A stretch of 64,000 bases of DNA, taken from the NCBI GenBank assembly GCA_011800805.1, contig MPNW01000024.1, positions 144,434 through 208,433 on the forward strand, read 5' to 3'. This document shows positions 12,308 to 27,100 of this stretch, piece after piece. The notes beneath the pieces were generated by a model that saw nothing but the letters and a program-made list of their open reading frames with translations, did not search any database and had not been told where the DNA came from. A program made the translations under genes and the position numbers. Every line of letters starts with the position of its first letter. Within the stretch, counting starts at the first letter, position 1. This stretch comes from Hirudo medicinalis. Taxonomy: Eukaryota > Annelida > Clitellata > Hirudinida > Hirudinidae.

Positions 12308-15300
12308 TCATTTCTTGCTCGGCCATGGAATCCGAGGAGCGTTCGACAGAGGTTTGGCGGCCGTCGGAGGATTTCTGTTGTCCTCGGGAGGAAGGAGAAG
12401 CTTTTCGTGGTTCGCGAGCTGTGTGGCAACTTCATCTTTTTCTGGAAAGCAAATGTTCTTCAGGTGAGTTTTGTTTTCAGTACGATGGTTAAAATTATTT
12501 AGCTTGTAATTAATTGATTGTAATCAAAAGGAGCAGAATTATATTATACATTATTGTTTTGTTCACAGTAGGGTTAAAGCTTATAAATAAATAATATAAC
12601 TTAAATTATCTTAAATTCGATTGACATACTTTTAACTCATGCTGGGGGTCCTCAGCTTTACGTTTCTTGTTGTGGAATTCTTTGCCAGAATTTTTCTTCG
12701 CCGACTCTGGCTCTACTGAAAAACACCAAATAGTTACCAAATATTAAATATAAAATATCCATCACTTTAATTGTTGCTTAAACAACAACACACTTAATCA
12801 CTTAAAATGTCTCTAATCACCTTGTAACATTTTCTCCCACTCCCGCTGGTCGTACACGTGCGATTCAACCTTTGAGACATCAACCTCTTTCTTCTCACTC
12901 TTAACTTTCTTCTTTTTGCTGCCTTCAACTTCTGGTTCAGCCTTCCTCTTGGAGGCTTCGCCCTCATGGATCTAGTTGAATTCAAACATTTCAAATGTCA
13001 CTTGTCGTACAATGCATGCACAACAATCATTCGATAAGTTGTGCAAAATTAATAGTTGTGTGATGCAAGTGAATTTCTAAAGAATCTTAACGGAATCTCA
13101 CCTGAGTTCTTACGGATTTGAGGAGCTTATCGACATCTTTCGTCTCGTCCAACAACATGACCGGCTTGGTTTCAATAACTGGAAGAATATCATCATCAAT
13201 CACAATCATCTTAAAGCAATTGCAAAACACAAACATAGATGTTTTGAAACGGTTAAAACAATAAGTGGAATGTTCAACTGACCTTCGGGGCGATCGGGAA
13301 GTTTGGAATTGGGTTTGAAGAACGTGTGGGCTTTCATTTTGTAGGAGATGCTCGAATCCTGGTAATTAAAATAATAATAATAATAATAATAATACAATTT
13401 GATGAGACAATCGTTAAATCATTTCAGAGAAGCAAGCAATGTATTTGAAACTGCAACTCACATCAGTACAATTTGTTGCTGCCAAGAATGCTTCGGGCCA
13501 ACTCTGGAATTAATGGTGACGACGAATTACGTAAATAATTTAGTCAAACGAGTAATTAATTTGATGAAGTATTAAATTCAATTATCTAGTAAATAACAGT
13601 TTACGTCACATGTTGGTTGAAATCGAGACAAACCGTGATGAGAGGATTAGGCATCTCGCTCAGAACGACGTGGAATATTTTCCAATTGCTTGACTGTTGC
13701 TTGTGTGTTGTGTTCTGTAATGTAAAATAAAGAACTTACAGTGTAAGTATGGAACTCAATATTCAATTATGAGATCAAATTTGGTAGAATTTTGGTATCT
13801 CCGAATCACTCACCCGTGTGGGCAAGGCCTTCCTCGGTGCTTCCCGAACAGAAATGTCTTTCAATCTCAGAGCAATCAGATCTTCCTGGTCATAATCTGA
13901 AAAATGAAAACAGTTTTTGATAAAAACTTAAATATGCATTATTATGACTTTGATGTTTCATAAAACCATCTGCTATAAAACAATGTTATCAATGGCTACC
14001 TGCTTTGTTGATTCCTCTCATGTCAAACAACATATTATTTTTGGAGGGATTTGTTTCTGCCAAGTTATTTTCTACTGCCGAAGAAAACTTTGATTTATCC
14101 TCCTTGGTTCCATCCTGAATGGACAAGAACAAGAAATTTGCAGTTAGAAAAATTACTGGTCACAAATATTATTCCATTCTCACAAAGTAACACTCTGGAA
14201 GGCACAAGACAGATGTAATGGTTCTGTAGATGGATTCTGCTGCCCCGTACTTGGATTGGTCCAAGCATGCAATGACTCCGCCTATTTCCCTGAAGATCAA
14301 ATAATTGAGAATATTCATGAAAATGTTCGACATTAAAACACCGAAGTCATGCAATATTTTTTAAATGTCCACAAACTTTGGCATGATCTTTGCAATGTTC
14401 AGCATCTTCTGATTTGGGAGAATGAACCTGATAAATAAATAATAGTTATGAACGACGGTCACGACGTAGCCTATTATCAATTCACGAATCTTTGTTAATC
14501 AAAGTATCGGCAGTTAATGACAGTGAAGCTGTAATTCGCAGGATCCAAACATACCCTGTGCTCTCGTCAAGTTCTCTCGCCATTCCATCCCTCCACTCGT
14601 ACAACCTTCTTAACACCTCCAACTGCCTCGCATTCAGCGTTGAATTGGATGTTTTCAGGAGGTCCAGGTGAGCATTTTCTTTGAGATGGGGTTTCTCATA
14701 CCTCTGCGACACAACATTTGTTCGTCAGTCACGTCAATGTCAATTGGAAAAGGGTTCACAAACATTGCATGAAAACTAAATGACTATCTACTTCTACTTC
14801 TTGTTGTGTAAAGAATTAAAAATACGAAATAATAAATTACAACCGACATTTCAGCTAAATTACGATGCACAAAAAGTAGTATTGCAATGCAAAATACAAA
14901 CTTCCCAGCAAATGAAACAAAAATCGTACCTTCTTGCAGAGGTTTGTGCTGTTTTGAATGACGGTGGACATCAATCCATGGAAGCCGTTGTTTTCCTTGA
15001 TGAGGTCGTTCCTCATCCTGTCGTAGATGTACAACAGGTAATGCGTGTCCTCTCTGGCATACTTCACCAGCTCCTCTGGGAGGGGTCTGTAATGTAATAT
15101 ATAGTGTATAACGATTGCTTGGGTTATCGACGTCATTTGCGTCGTTCAATATCAATGTGCATTAATTTGCAGTTACAAATTTTAGTCCTTAAAAGAATCC
15201 TAACTTTATAAATATTATAAGATTAAGTTGTTTTTAAAAAAAAGGCAATCATCACAAGCAAATGTGAAATTCAGAACAATGACCAACCTGATCCTCCAGT

Positions 15301-17517
15301 CTGCCAACTGATACTGCTTATCAGCCTTCACCTTGCAGTAGTGATCAAGAACATAGGCATAAGAATATGATGAAAACTTGAGGGCTCTGGCTGCAAGACC
15401 AGTGTCAAAGGTGTTGACCAGGTACACTCCAAAATCCTTTTGGAGCCAAATTACATCAAAGTCTGAGCCGTGGAGAACCTGAAAATCGAATTCATATTTA
15501 GCCACGAATATTTATCGCATTTGTGGATATTCGTGTGTTCCACCTAAAATTATTCATGTTAACATTACCTTGACAATGTTTGGATCAGTGAAGACTACAT
15601 TGAACTTGTGCATCAAATGTCTGAGGGAGAGAGTGTCAATGATGAAGTCTTCGTCGCGAGTGGATATTTGCATGAGGCACGTGAAACCAAGGTAGCTTCT
15701 GTACGAGTGGTGCTGGAATTACAGGTAAATTTAATGGTAACGACTTAAATGCTATCAAATGACATGCAGGTATACAAAAATATGGTATTTCTCGTTGCTT
15801 TGATATTGCATTCACATCCAGATAATGTAGAGCAATGTGACTGCCATAACTGATTATTTTACTAATAACTAATTTCAAAATGATATTATTTTTGAACGAA
15901 TTTTCAATTAATGATTGTCTAATCATTCATTTAATCAGATTAAATCACTATTAAATCAACCTCCAAATCCACAGCAATCTCAGGAACATTCTTCAGCTTT
16001 TTGATGACACCATCCAAACACTCCTCCGTTTCAACGATAGTCAGAGGAGTCCCGTTCAAATCCTTCGGCGGCTTTGGCACAACCCTCACCATCAGGTCCT
16101 CGTTCGGCTTGAAGTTGTCCAATTCAAATTGATAAGGATGGGGATGACCAAACCTGCGAGTTTGAGGACAACATTAAAATCAAATGAAAGTTATGAACAG
16201 AAAACTGGTCATCTATGTTGGCCAAACTCACATTTCATCATCCATAACATCCTTCCTCATACTCTCTGTATAAAAAATTAAATTTTTTTTGTAAGGCATG
16301 AGTTATTATTTGGCCAGATTAGCAATAACAACAAAAACAATTCACATTAACTAAAAATCGTTAAAATGCAACTATTTTGTCTGTCTTTTGTATCGTTTGT
16401 TACTTTCTTAGCTGCAGCGAAGTGGTCCAATAATGCTTTCGAAAAACAACAGAAATAAGAAAATCCAACCTTCAAGGGGCTTCAAAGCATTTGGTTTTTC
16501 AAAAATCAAAGGCACAAACGGGGATGCCGAGTTGTCGACTTTAATCTTGAAAAATGCCTGAGGTTTCTTTGTGCTGATTGAGGCAGTCAATTGGTCTGCT
16601 TTGTTCTTGAATATAAATTATAAACTTAAAAGTCCAGTTAATCACCATCAAAATTACTTAATCAATGAAAATAATTATCCATGAGATAACATGTGGACGT
16701 TGTAATTACAAGAATCAGTGACATCGCATTCACAAAAATCAGTGCTTAAACATGCAAGAATCATGCAGCGATGATCTTTCAAACCTTTTTCTGACCCTCG
16801 TGATTTTCCTTTATGAATTCATTTTCAACAACTTTCTTGCCTTGAGCTTGTTGTAGATGATTGTCCTAATATTTAGTTAATTGTTATGTGTTACTCATTT
16901 TGAGATCATTTCATGACATGTGTTTAGCTTGCAATTTCATATATATTTGATTTGTGGCTTAGCACGAGCAACCAATCATTCTTTTAAAACTTACAATTCT
17001 TCTTGCCAAATCATCAACAATGTTGTCAAATGCATTGCAAAGATCTTCTGTGCTTTCGTACTCTGATTTCAAATTCAATTCATGTCCATATGGTTTTAAT
17101 ATGTAGTTGATTCTAAAAAGTTTAGATTTAGATTGGTTTAAAAATTAGATTAATATTTACAAATTTAAAATCAAGTGCAACAAAAAGTAAAGTTCATTGT
17201 TTGCAACTAACAGAAGAAGGGTTTTATCTCCAATCAAGCATTTCAGTTGTGACAATGAAGATATCCGATCCAACAAACGAGCTGCATCTTCAGCATTTTT
17301 AGTAGCGCTTTCAAGTTCTTTTAATAATTTCTATTCAGAAAAAATTATTCACTTTATCAATGTTATGATTATTTCAGCCTAAATTTATTTTTACGTTCTC
17401 ATATCAATTTCATCGCTTCAAATTGCAATACATTCATCGTATTAATATCAGAACGCTAAGTACCTCCAAAAAATTATCAACATTTAAAATGTTAGTAGAA
17501 GTTAAATCCTTTTCCAT
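12308..17517 (-). CDS. Exosome component 10 (Rrp6-type 3'-5' exoribonuclease)
   Basis: Catalytic subunit of the nuclear RNA exosome, degrading and trimming rRNA, snoRNA and aberrant nuclear RNAs. About 22 short exons. The start ATG is 17515-17517 (MEKDLTSTN) and the stop is at 12308-12310. Order: N-terminal PMC2NT-like helices (17200-17335, 16995-17115); a conserved linker at about 16475-16612 containing FIP-like [16 protein letters not shown]; the DEDD exonuclease in exons 15960-16155 (AVDLE), about 15570-15715 ([18 protein letters not shown]), 15290-15480 ([14 protein letters not shown]) and about 14930-15088 ([14 protein letters not shown]); then an HRDC domain at 14555-14703 and downstream. 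The acidic DEDD residues and the catalytic Tyr are all present. The C-terminal tail (12640-12970) is lysine-rich and probably nuclear-targeting. Exon edges at the small exons are approximate. The gene is head to head with eIF4G. Confidence 0.95.
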
Positions 17518-18127
17518 TGTTTAATTTTTTTTATGGCATTAAAACTATCACGTTTGTCCGAGGCGATATAAGACGAGTCAATTTCTAAATAAAACAAAGA
17601 CTGAGGAATGCACAACAGATTTATTGGCACGATAAATTCTAAATAATTGTGTAATAAAAACATTTAATTTCACTTTTTCAAATTTATTGTTTTTTTATTG
17701 CAATGCTAATATTTTTTAATATTTAAAGTTTTATTTTGTTTAATTTTTACTATTACCCTTAACTAGTCATGTTTCATCAGCTTTATTTTGATTTATGAAT
17801 GCATGTCACTTCCATAAACTCTGTTTGTTCTGATTTAATTATTAAAATCAACTGCAAATAATTTGCCGTCCTGCGGAAGCTGTTGCGAACTTTTTGAAAT
17901 GTTCACCGTTTGATATATAAACATTCCTATTTGTTTTAAAGATTTGAACCATTGAAAAACATATGACTTGCTCGCTATTAAAGGTGCTAGTAATTCCCAA
18001 GAAAAAGCTAGTTAACCTCATTTCACTATTGTTTTAGTGTTTGACACAGGCTCAATCTCAATAGGACTCATTAAATTAATTTTTGAGTTAAAAAAAACAT
18101 TTCGATAAATGATACTCATAACAAAAA
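17518..18127. promoter_or_regulatory. Shared upstream region between EXOSC10 and eIF4G
   Basis: These 610 bp separate two divergent start codons and must contain both promoters and 5'UTRs. The sequence is AT-rich with no obvious TATA arrangement or CpG island. Bidirectional use is inferred from layout only. Confidence 0.5.
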
Positions 18128-21100
18128 ATGTATCAATCTATGTCAAACTATGACCAGTCAGTGAGTTCAAAGCTTACTTTGTTGCTAATAAATTTAATGT
18201 TTATGGGCCCTAATTGGTGCATTTTATTCATGCAATTAATTCTAATTTGATATACGAACTGGATGCAAATATCTAAATTCGGAGTTAGTCTAAAAATTGT
18301 AGATATACACATTCAAAATCTGTAATGATGTGCACTTGTGATAGTTGCAAGGTTTCAAAGGCTCTACTCATTATTATTATTATTATTATTGGGTGTTTCT
18401 GATGCTAGGTATACATATTAACTGTTGTTATTTTTATTATTTGGTTGGGAATTAAGTGATTTAAATTGCATAGTAATTTTAATGTTGCAGAGTGATTTTT
18501 ACCAAAGGCAACCTTGTTTCATGCCTAACAATTCTAATATTGCAAATTTGGCTCCACCTCTGAATCAACGTTTCCAAGACTCTCATTATCGGTTCAATCA
18601 GCCACAAATGCTCACATTTGTAAATATTACCTTCTTGGAATCTCTATTGCTGTATCATATCACTGCTACATACTACCTTATAATTACAGTACCCAAATTT
18701 AAATAGAAGTCCAGGTGTTTATCACCATATGCCTGGCATACCCCCAAACCGACAGTATGATGAATATTCCAGTGGGAGTTGTCACTATAGACTTGTCAAT
18801 ATGCGTGAAGGTTTTTATCATGATTTTGTGATCTTTTCTGACGTGTTGAGACTCATTTTGATTATAAAAATGCTGCTGAAGGCTATAATGCTCCTAAACT
18901 TCCACCAAGAACAAAAAATATTGTCAAAATTACAAATCCTGAGACTGGTGACAACATATTCAATGAACTTGAAAAAGAGAGAAAATTAAACATTCCAACC
19001 GAAAACAGAAGCGAAAACATTCCAAAGGTATATTGCTTGCAAATGTCTCATTCAGAACTAAATCAGAATGTTTTGCCACTAGGTTGAGAATGGTGGAAGT
19101 TCCCAATCCTCCCCTAATACACTGAGTTCAACCAATTTGGTGAACCAGCTACCTAATGGCATACCTAACTCAGCTTCTGAGGAATCTGCCTCACCAAAAA
19201 CCTTCATGAACCATGGGTTGCCACCAGGTTCTTGTGAATCAAACTCATTAATGACCAGCTCTTCTGCATCTTCAAGACCTCCATCTGTCAGTCTGGCCTC
19301 CTCCTCTCAGGAAATGGCAAGCAGCAGCACAGGTTTAATTGATATTTATGTTTTTATTACAATGCTGTTTGTGTAGAGTAAAAAAAAACTCCATTCAAAG
19401 TTTAATTTTACCAAACTTTTATTTCATGACGTAAATATATTGTTTATTTTCAAGCACCGAGTTCTTCATTCTTTGCTGCCCAACAAGCAAGTGGTCAAAG
19501 CAAAAGTCAGCATTTTAATTTTGCAAATGGCCGTAATGGACCAGTGGATGTTCCCTTTAACGAAAGGCCCAGTTTTCATGACCAGGGCAAATCTGTATAT
19601 TGTAATCATCTGCCAATGATGATTCCAACTTTTGGTTGTCGACCTCCCTACGTTCCGCCACATCTTCAACAAATTCCAGGTCCGAGATTTAGTGGTTTTT
19701 ATAATCTCCCCCATAACTTTTATGATCAGCCCAATTATTATTATGAGGGAGAAGCAATGCATTCCTTTTATCCACATGGAAATCCTCATGGATTTCACCA
19801 GAACCTTTCCAGATTCCCACCCCTTGGTCACCCTGCTGCTTCCTTGACTCAAAACAGTCAGAGTGGGAGTGGCTCCAATTCCTCCGAGGAGTTGAACTCA
19901 GAATGTGATCTTCAATTCCTTTCTGCAAGATTACTGGACAAGGCTCTTCAGAACAAAGGAAACAAATATTCCAGACATGTGAGCGAATCAAGGGATGAGG
20001 ACAAATTTAAATTGGATGAAGATACTCCAAATGAGCACAACAATACAACAGACATGCAGGATGTACCTTTGAGTGCTTCTGAAAAACCAGCACTTGAATC
20101 TGGAAAAAGTTCAGAGCATGATAGTAATTCTTGTGAGACCAGTAGAGATGCAAAAGAAATAACTTTGGATCCAAATGCCAAGTCATTTGTTTACAGTGGC
20201 ACTTTGCTTGAAAGTTTGAAGCACATTGCAGGCTCTTCTGAAGTTTCAATTCCCGGGACAAGTTTTGACGGAAATGAACTAGATAGTCCTCTACTTATTG
20301 GTAAGTTTAGTTCCATCAATAAATTTATCTTTCATACTCTGGGATATTCAGAGCTAAAATTGTCAATGTTATAAAAAATAACGTATGGTCAAAGTATTCA
20401 CAATGTGATAGGTATTGACAATCTTGGTAGCATTGTAAATAAAGATTTTTCCTTTGTTTCTTGGACATGCATTTTCAGTTTGTTAGGTTCCAAAACTGGA
20501 GAAACAGATTTCACTTTATCCATTATGATCCTTTTGTAGTTTTAAATTTGATAATACGCTATAAAGGAAAAAACATAAATCACTTATTGTATTACTATTA
20601 TTAGGTTAAGAGCCAAAAATCTTAATGACAGGAAGAGTCATGATGCAGTCGGGACATTTTCAGAGTGTTTATTTGCAGATTTTTTAGTTACATCAGAATT
20701 TTTAATAAGTTTGTGTGAATTCCTCAATTCTTGGAAAGGAATGAAGCCAGTGACTTCATTGGCTGTCCCCTGACTTGATCTTGCCCCTTTCCCTGTCTTT
20801 TCCAATGTACCTCTTCAATTTCTTGAACTGCTAAAAATGTCAGTCAATTTAGGGAAATTTTGAGTGTTGAACAAAGTTTGCTTTCCCTGAAAATAGTTTA
20901 AATTACATACCTAAGTGCAAGTTGCACATTTTATTCTGTAAAATTTCACCCATGGATTTATTTTATGTTTAATTTGACTTTCTGACTTTTGCAGTTTATA
21001 TATTCTGCATAAATGATCTATGAAATAAACTTTTAAGACATGCTATTGATGTGACTCATACTCCTTTAATTTAATCCAAGACTTAAGTTTCACAACTACT

Positions 21101-24100
21101 CGGCATGAAGTTTTCCAAGTTTATTTTAATCTTGCATTTATTTGTGTTATTGCTTAAACACTTTCTAGCAGGTTATGGAAACGCTAAAACGAATAAGTCA
21201 AAAAATTGTTTTGAGCAGCGCTGGTAGTGATTCACAACATTGTGCACTTTCTAGGCTAAAATGCTAATAGTAAAAATACGATATTCATCCCGCCGCACTA
21301 GCGATAGACATACCAGAGACGCTTTGATCACTGGTGTCACACTCTCATAGGCAATCCTCATGTTTGTAAATTGAGAATAAGGTTAGGTGAGCAGAAGAAC
21401 TAATCGCTCATTTAAGGCGAACACCCACCAAAGCTGGAGCCAACGGAGACCAAATTCCACCACTTCCGTGGGCGTGGGCAGGTAGCCTGGTCATTATTTG
21501 TTATACCTGTACGCGACACCTATTTCCATACTATTTACGAAACTCACCTTGCTTTTAGAGGTAATTGGTCTTGTGAGATTTATGTCTGTAGACGTGCGCG
21601 GAATGGAAGCTAGTGGAGCTGGGCTAGTAAACTGCTTGGGAAGGCTGGTTGTTGTGATGCAATGGAAATGAATTATAATAATAAATGTACGCTCGGGCTT
21701 GATCGGCCTGCTAGCCTGAGAAACTTTTAAACGTTTGCAAATTTCCTTTCGTTTAAGTAGTTTTCGCTCGCCAGTTAGGATTTCGGGACGTTATTAAGTG
21801 GCTTGTGTTTGTTTTTTCTTAATTGTCCTCACGCTTTTCTATTAGTAATCGGATCTTAATGTGTTTCATTTGTGGATTCTTACAACCTTGCTCCTGGTAA
21901 CCACATAGCTGGAGATAAGATTCGCAAAGATAGACTGATGAGTGTATAGTATTTATTATGGAGACAGCAGTCAATTAAAAGGCTCTCTAACGACAACTAA
22001 ATATCATTTACCGATCAATGGAACTAGCTTGAACTAGAAAGGGAACAGCATGGGAAAGGTCGACGAAAGGCTATCAAGTTCTCGTGAGGATTTGCTTAAT
22101 CCGAGTGCAAATTCCCAGAGGTCCTCGAGTAAGTCTCGCAAAAAGGAGCATAGGCGTAGATCAAGTAGAAGACGGAACAGTCCGCACGTGGAAGGTCAGG
22201 GTCAGTCGCGTTCAAGACAGCCTAGTAGTTCGAGTCAGAATTATGATTCTAAGAACTACAGGAGACCTAGTGCTCCTGTTGTCAGTGGTAACTGCAGTCA
22301 CAGACCTCCAATACACCCTGACAGTGGTTTGTAGTGGTTCTATTTAACTGGCTTTTTTTTGTTGCAATATAATTGTGAGATAACTAAACTGACTGTAAAT
22401 ATGTTTTCTTTTTACTTTTCAGGCCATGAAATGAAGAGATTTTCAAGTAGAGGATCAAACATCGATCACATGGATAGTGATACCTTAGGGCGTTCAAAGA
22501 AGGTAGGACTTGTGGTGCCTTTAGGATTGTTTGTTTATGGGCCATACATCTTTTGGAGCTTCCACAGAATTCCATGTCGACAATGTCTGGCTCCTCAGAT
22601 GTGGAAGACAACAGATCATCGTCCAAGATGTTCAGGTCCGGTTCCGAAGGAGGAAATCTTGAGAAGAGTTCGATCATGCTTCCCAATGGTTCACCTGTTT
22701 CTGCTGAAAGAAGAAATACTGATACAAACATTGGAAAAACTGGTAGGCTCTTGCTATTGCCATTGGATGTAGTATTTGTTTTAATCAGGATTATTTTCAT
22801 TTTCCCAGGAAGAATTCAGTACAGCAGAGAGTTTTTGTTGAATTTGCAATATGAACCAGACAGTTTAAAAACTCCAAAGGGACTGACAATATTTCCTGAA
22901 ATCATCCTCAATGGGGTAAGCATTTTAGTGATTTGTGAATTTAATTTAGTGGCACATTTTTGGTGTTTAACAAATGATTAACAAATCATTAAAATGAATG
23001 AATGGATGGATGGATGGGTGGATAGATGGATGTTTATTATTTATTATTTTAAAAGTTTATTTTATTATTTATAAACTGTATGCTTGCTGGAGGGACATCA
23101 GAACAATGTAGAGATGAGTAAATGAGTTATGAAAGTTGAGATGTTAATGTCTGATTATCACTTCCAGGAATTTCATTTGGGAAGTATTGCTTTTGATGAA
23201 ATGTTTACAAGCACTAATGTGCAGGCCTAAGAATTTAATTTGCAACAATTAAGTTAAGATCATAAAAAATAATATTTTCATCAGAAAGGACCAGAAGCTC
23301 ATCGAAGGCAGTTCTTAGGGGGAGAATGTCACCACAATGTCACCCCTTACATGCACCCTGGCATCACAAACAATCAGAGCTTTACCCATGCCCCGAGTAT
23401 GTCTCTTCCTTCGGTAGTGCATCCTAACCTAGTCATGCCTCCTCGATTTTCTTACCATCATGCCGTGATGATGATGCCTCCCCCAGCCACTCAGCAGCAA
23501 CTCAACAGCACTCATCATCAACAACAGCCTAATCCTACAGTTGGCAGACAGGTGAAAGGAAAGTCCTTCAACCAGCAACAATCGCCACAGCAGCCCTCCA
23601 GGAAGGTCATCCAGGTGTGCCTAGGGCAAAACGTTCAACTCCACCAGTCGGAAAATGCTTGGAAACCCACGACCCTCTCGGGCGGAAAGAAAGAGGAAAT
23701 GGTGGATGCCGATGAAGTTGCCATAATCGTGAGCACATTTTGACTGTCTGAGTTCATTGTGTTCTACAACTTAACTAACTGACTAACAATTTGTCGATTT
23801 AGAATATCACATCGGAAATATCTTCATTTCAAGTGAAGAGAATTTTTTGAGTTACCTTAGACAGATATTTTGATATACTGACGCGATTTAATTGTAAACA
23901 TCCATTTGGAACTTCAATATAATTAATTGACTTGCAATGAGATTTGCGATTTATGTGATCATGACCTGAACAACTTATATTTGGTATTTGTTTTGTTTTG
24001 CATGCACATCTCTGGATTTATTTTTGATCTCAGTAAACATTTGCGATGAATGATCGGCTTGATTAAGTGATGGATGGATTCAATAGGAACTGTACAGAAA

Positions 24101-27100
24101 GGTGAGAAGCATCTTGAACAAGCTGACCCCTCAAAAATTCGACACCCTCATCCAGCAAGTTCATGACCTCTCCATAGACACCGAGGAGAAGCTGAAGGGC
24201 TGCATAAAACTTATTTTTGAAAAGGTTGTCTTCATTGTACAGACAGAGTTGATAACCTGATGATATGTTTACATTCTCATATGTTCAACCAGGCAATAGG
24301 AGAGCCGAGCTTCTCTATAGCCTATGCTCAGATGGCTAAGAGTCTCAACAATGTGAGTGCTCTTCTTTAGTGCTGATGACTTTTATCATTATTTTCATAA
24401 AATACTTCTTTTATTTAATTAAATTTTATCCAAAATCATCCATTCCTTGTGATTCGTGTAACCTCAACAAAACCATTGCTGCACGAAGGCCATGAATCGC
24501 ATGGATTGTGTTACTTTTAACCGATCCCTTCTTACAGATTACCCATGCGACTACTATGTATTCTTTAAATGTCACAACATGATTAAGAGTTGACGTTTGA
24601 CTTTTTTTTTGACAGTTGAAGGTCCACGTGGACGAAAGACCCGGTGAGACTGTGACTTTTAGGAAGCTTTTGTTGAATCAGTGTCAGAAGGAATTTGAGA
24701 AGGACAAACTGGAGGAGTTGGATCTTGAGAAAATGTCAAAGCAAATTGAAGAGGCCACCTCGGTGGGTTCACTTTACGATGCTCCGCCAGCGGAGTTTGT
24801 GGCAATTTATAGCCGTGTATAATTAATTGATAAAATATTAGGTAAATTTTAATTGGTTATTTTTTTTAGCTTAACTAACTTACTTTCTTCTTAGGATAAA
24901 GAGAAACAACATCTGTTGGAAGTCAAAAAAGAAGCAGAAAAGATTGCCAAAAGAAGATCTCTTGGAAATATCAGGTTGGTATTAATAATGTATTTATTCT
25001 CTTGATTAGATCATGATTTTTATAAATGGCTACTAGGTCTGCACTGTGCGTACCACGACCTGACCTACTATTGGATGATGATTTGCTAATAGCCATGAGA
25101 GCTGTTTGCAGATGTTGAGGAGAATTGTTTATTATTTGGAGTGATTTGCCAGCACCAATGTGGTGCTTGCAACAAAACCTGTTGCAGAGTGTTTCATCGC
25201 AAGAATTTTCATGACTAGACCCGTTGCATTCCGAATTCGTACATTAAAGAGAATACCATCCGCAAGGGTGGAAAAGTACTTTTTATTCTTTTAGTCCAAA
25301 TAGTATTTGAGAAATGTGCTTTTGTTATTAGATTCATAGGGGAGCTATTTAAGCTGAAGATGCTCACCGAACACATCATGTTTGATTGCATCAATCGTCT
25401 CCTGAGATACTGTGGCGACGAAGACAACGTCGAATGTTTGTGCCGCCTCCTCGTCACCATCGGAAAAGACTTAGATAATGCCAGTCCAACTTCCAAGCAG
25501 AGATTGAGTCAGTCCTTTCAAGAACTGAAGCAACTCTCAAGCAAACAGCAACTGTCTTCAAGAATCAGATTCATGATTCAGGACGTTCTCGAACTGAGGG
25601 AGAATGATTGGATTCCAAGACGAGAGGACACGAAACCAAAGCTGATAGAGCAAATCCACAAGGAAGCTGAAATGGAGGAGCTTCACAAGAGACAGCAACT
25701 GAGCATCCAGCACAAATGCCACCATCAGAACTCATCGTCTTCCATACCACACGAACTTCAAAGATCCTCTTCCCTGGCATCATCAGGACTTGATCATCAC
25801 AGAGGCTCTTTCGATGGTCGTTCCCAGTTCCCCGGACATCAGAGTCAGAATCATTATCAAGGCAGAGGCAGCATCGACCGCAGTCTCAGGCAACCTTTGG
25901 ATAGGTTTGGCTCTCTGGAAAGAGTCAAAGCATCAGACAATTTTTCGGGAGGTGGAAATGGAAGCAGCAAGCTGAACTTATATGCCACACTTGGTCACTC
26001 AAAGAGGTACAATGCCAGACCACTGACAGGTGGAGGAAGCAGCATCAGCAGTTCTGATTTGGGAAGGACTTTGGAAACCTTGAGAAATGAAAATGTCAAC
26101 ATCCAGTTGGCCCCATCGTCTTACAAGCAGCAGCTGCACAAGCCCTGGCAAGAAGGAAGTTCTGGTGGAATCATGAGACAGGGCAATGAGTCTGAATCTT
26201 CTCCTGTGCCACCAACCACCCTTAGGTCAAGAGGGTCAGCATCTGATATATTTGGCAGATCATATGCCAGATCACCGGTTAGGATTGCTCCCAGAAGTCG
26301 CATCTTTGATCCAAAAGCACTTGAGAGGGACAAGCATGCTGCCATAGCAGCTGCCAAGAGCATATCTTCCAGTGTCTCGGCAGATTCCTTCATAAGTTCA
26401 CCCGTCCGTGCCAGTCTGTCAGCCAAGGATTCCCAATTACATGAAAAATCTATTCGCTTTTCTTCCAATCTGATTTCTCTCTCACCTCGAGATCTGGAAA
26501 ATCAGCAGAAGGATCTTGAAAAGAAATGTCAAAGTCTTCTGGAGGAATATCTCACAGCAGATGATCTTCAAGAGGCATGCCTGTCCTTCAAAGAGATGCA
26601 TTCAACCGTCAAGGGAGATTACAGTCTGATGCTTGTTCTCACTAATTACCTTGTTAATAACTCCCTCGAGAAATCAAATAAAGACAGACAGAAAATGGGC
26701 ATTCTCCTGTCACACCTCGTCCTCAAGAATTTGGTTTCTGTTGATATTTACCTCGAGAGGTTGTTGTTTTTATTGATTGGGTGCTGAATTTGTTGGATTG
26801 CTTTTAAAATTGCTCTTGTCATGCTTACAGCATTTCCTCGATTTTGAAAGATGCCCAGGACATCTCAATTGATATTCCAAAGGTCTGGGACTACTTGGCA
26901 GAGTTGGTCTCCAGAGCTATTTTGGGGAAGGTTTTCTCATTTGCGAATTTATCCATGCTGTGTCTCGCTATTGGAAGTCAGGACGAGCAAGATGAGTTCA
27001 TCGGTCATGTTATCAAGGCCACTACAAATAGCTTTGTAAGACTTATTGAATGTTTACCTGTTACTTGTCGATGAACATTGCGTGCAAAATTTCTAATTAT

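Noticed and set aside
16680..16800. Possible C/D snoRNA in an EXOSC10 intron (two CTGA boxes on the minus strand)
   Set aside because: The C box is poor and no terminal stem pairs; not better than chance.
19466..19991. Minus-strand frames over 100 codons opposite eIF4G
   Set aside because: Shadows of the large eIF4G exon 19455-20300, which has the conserved composition and splice signals.
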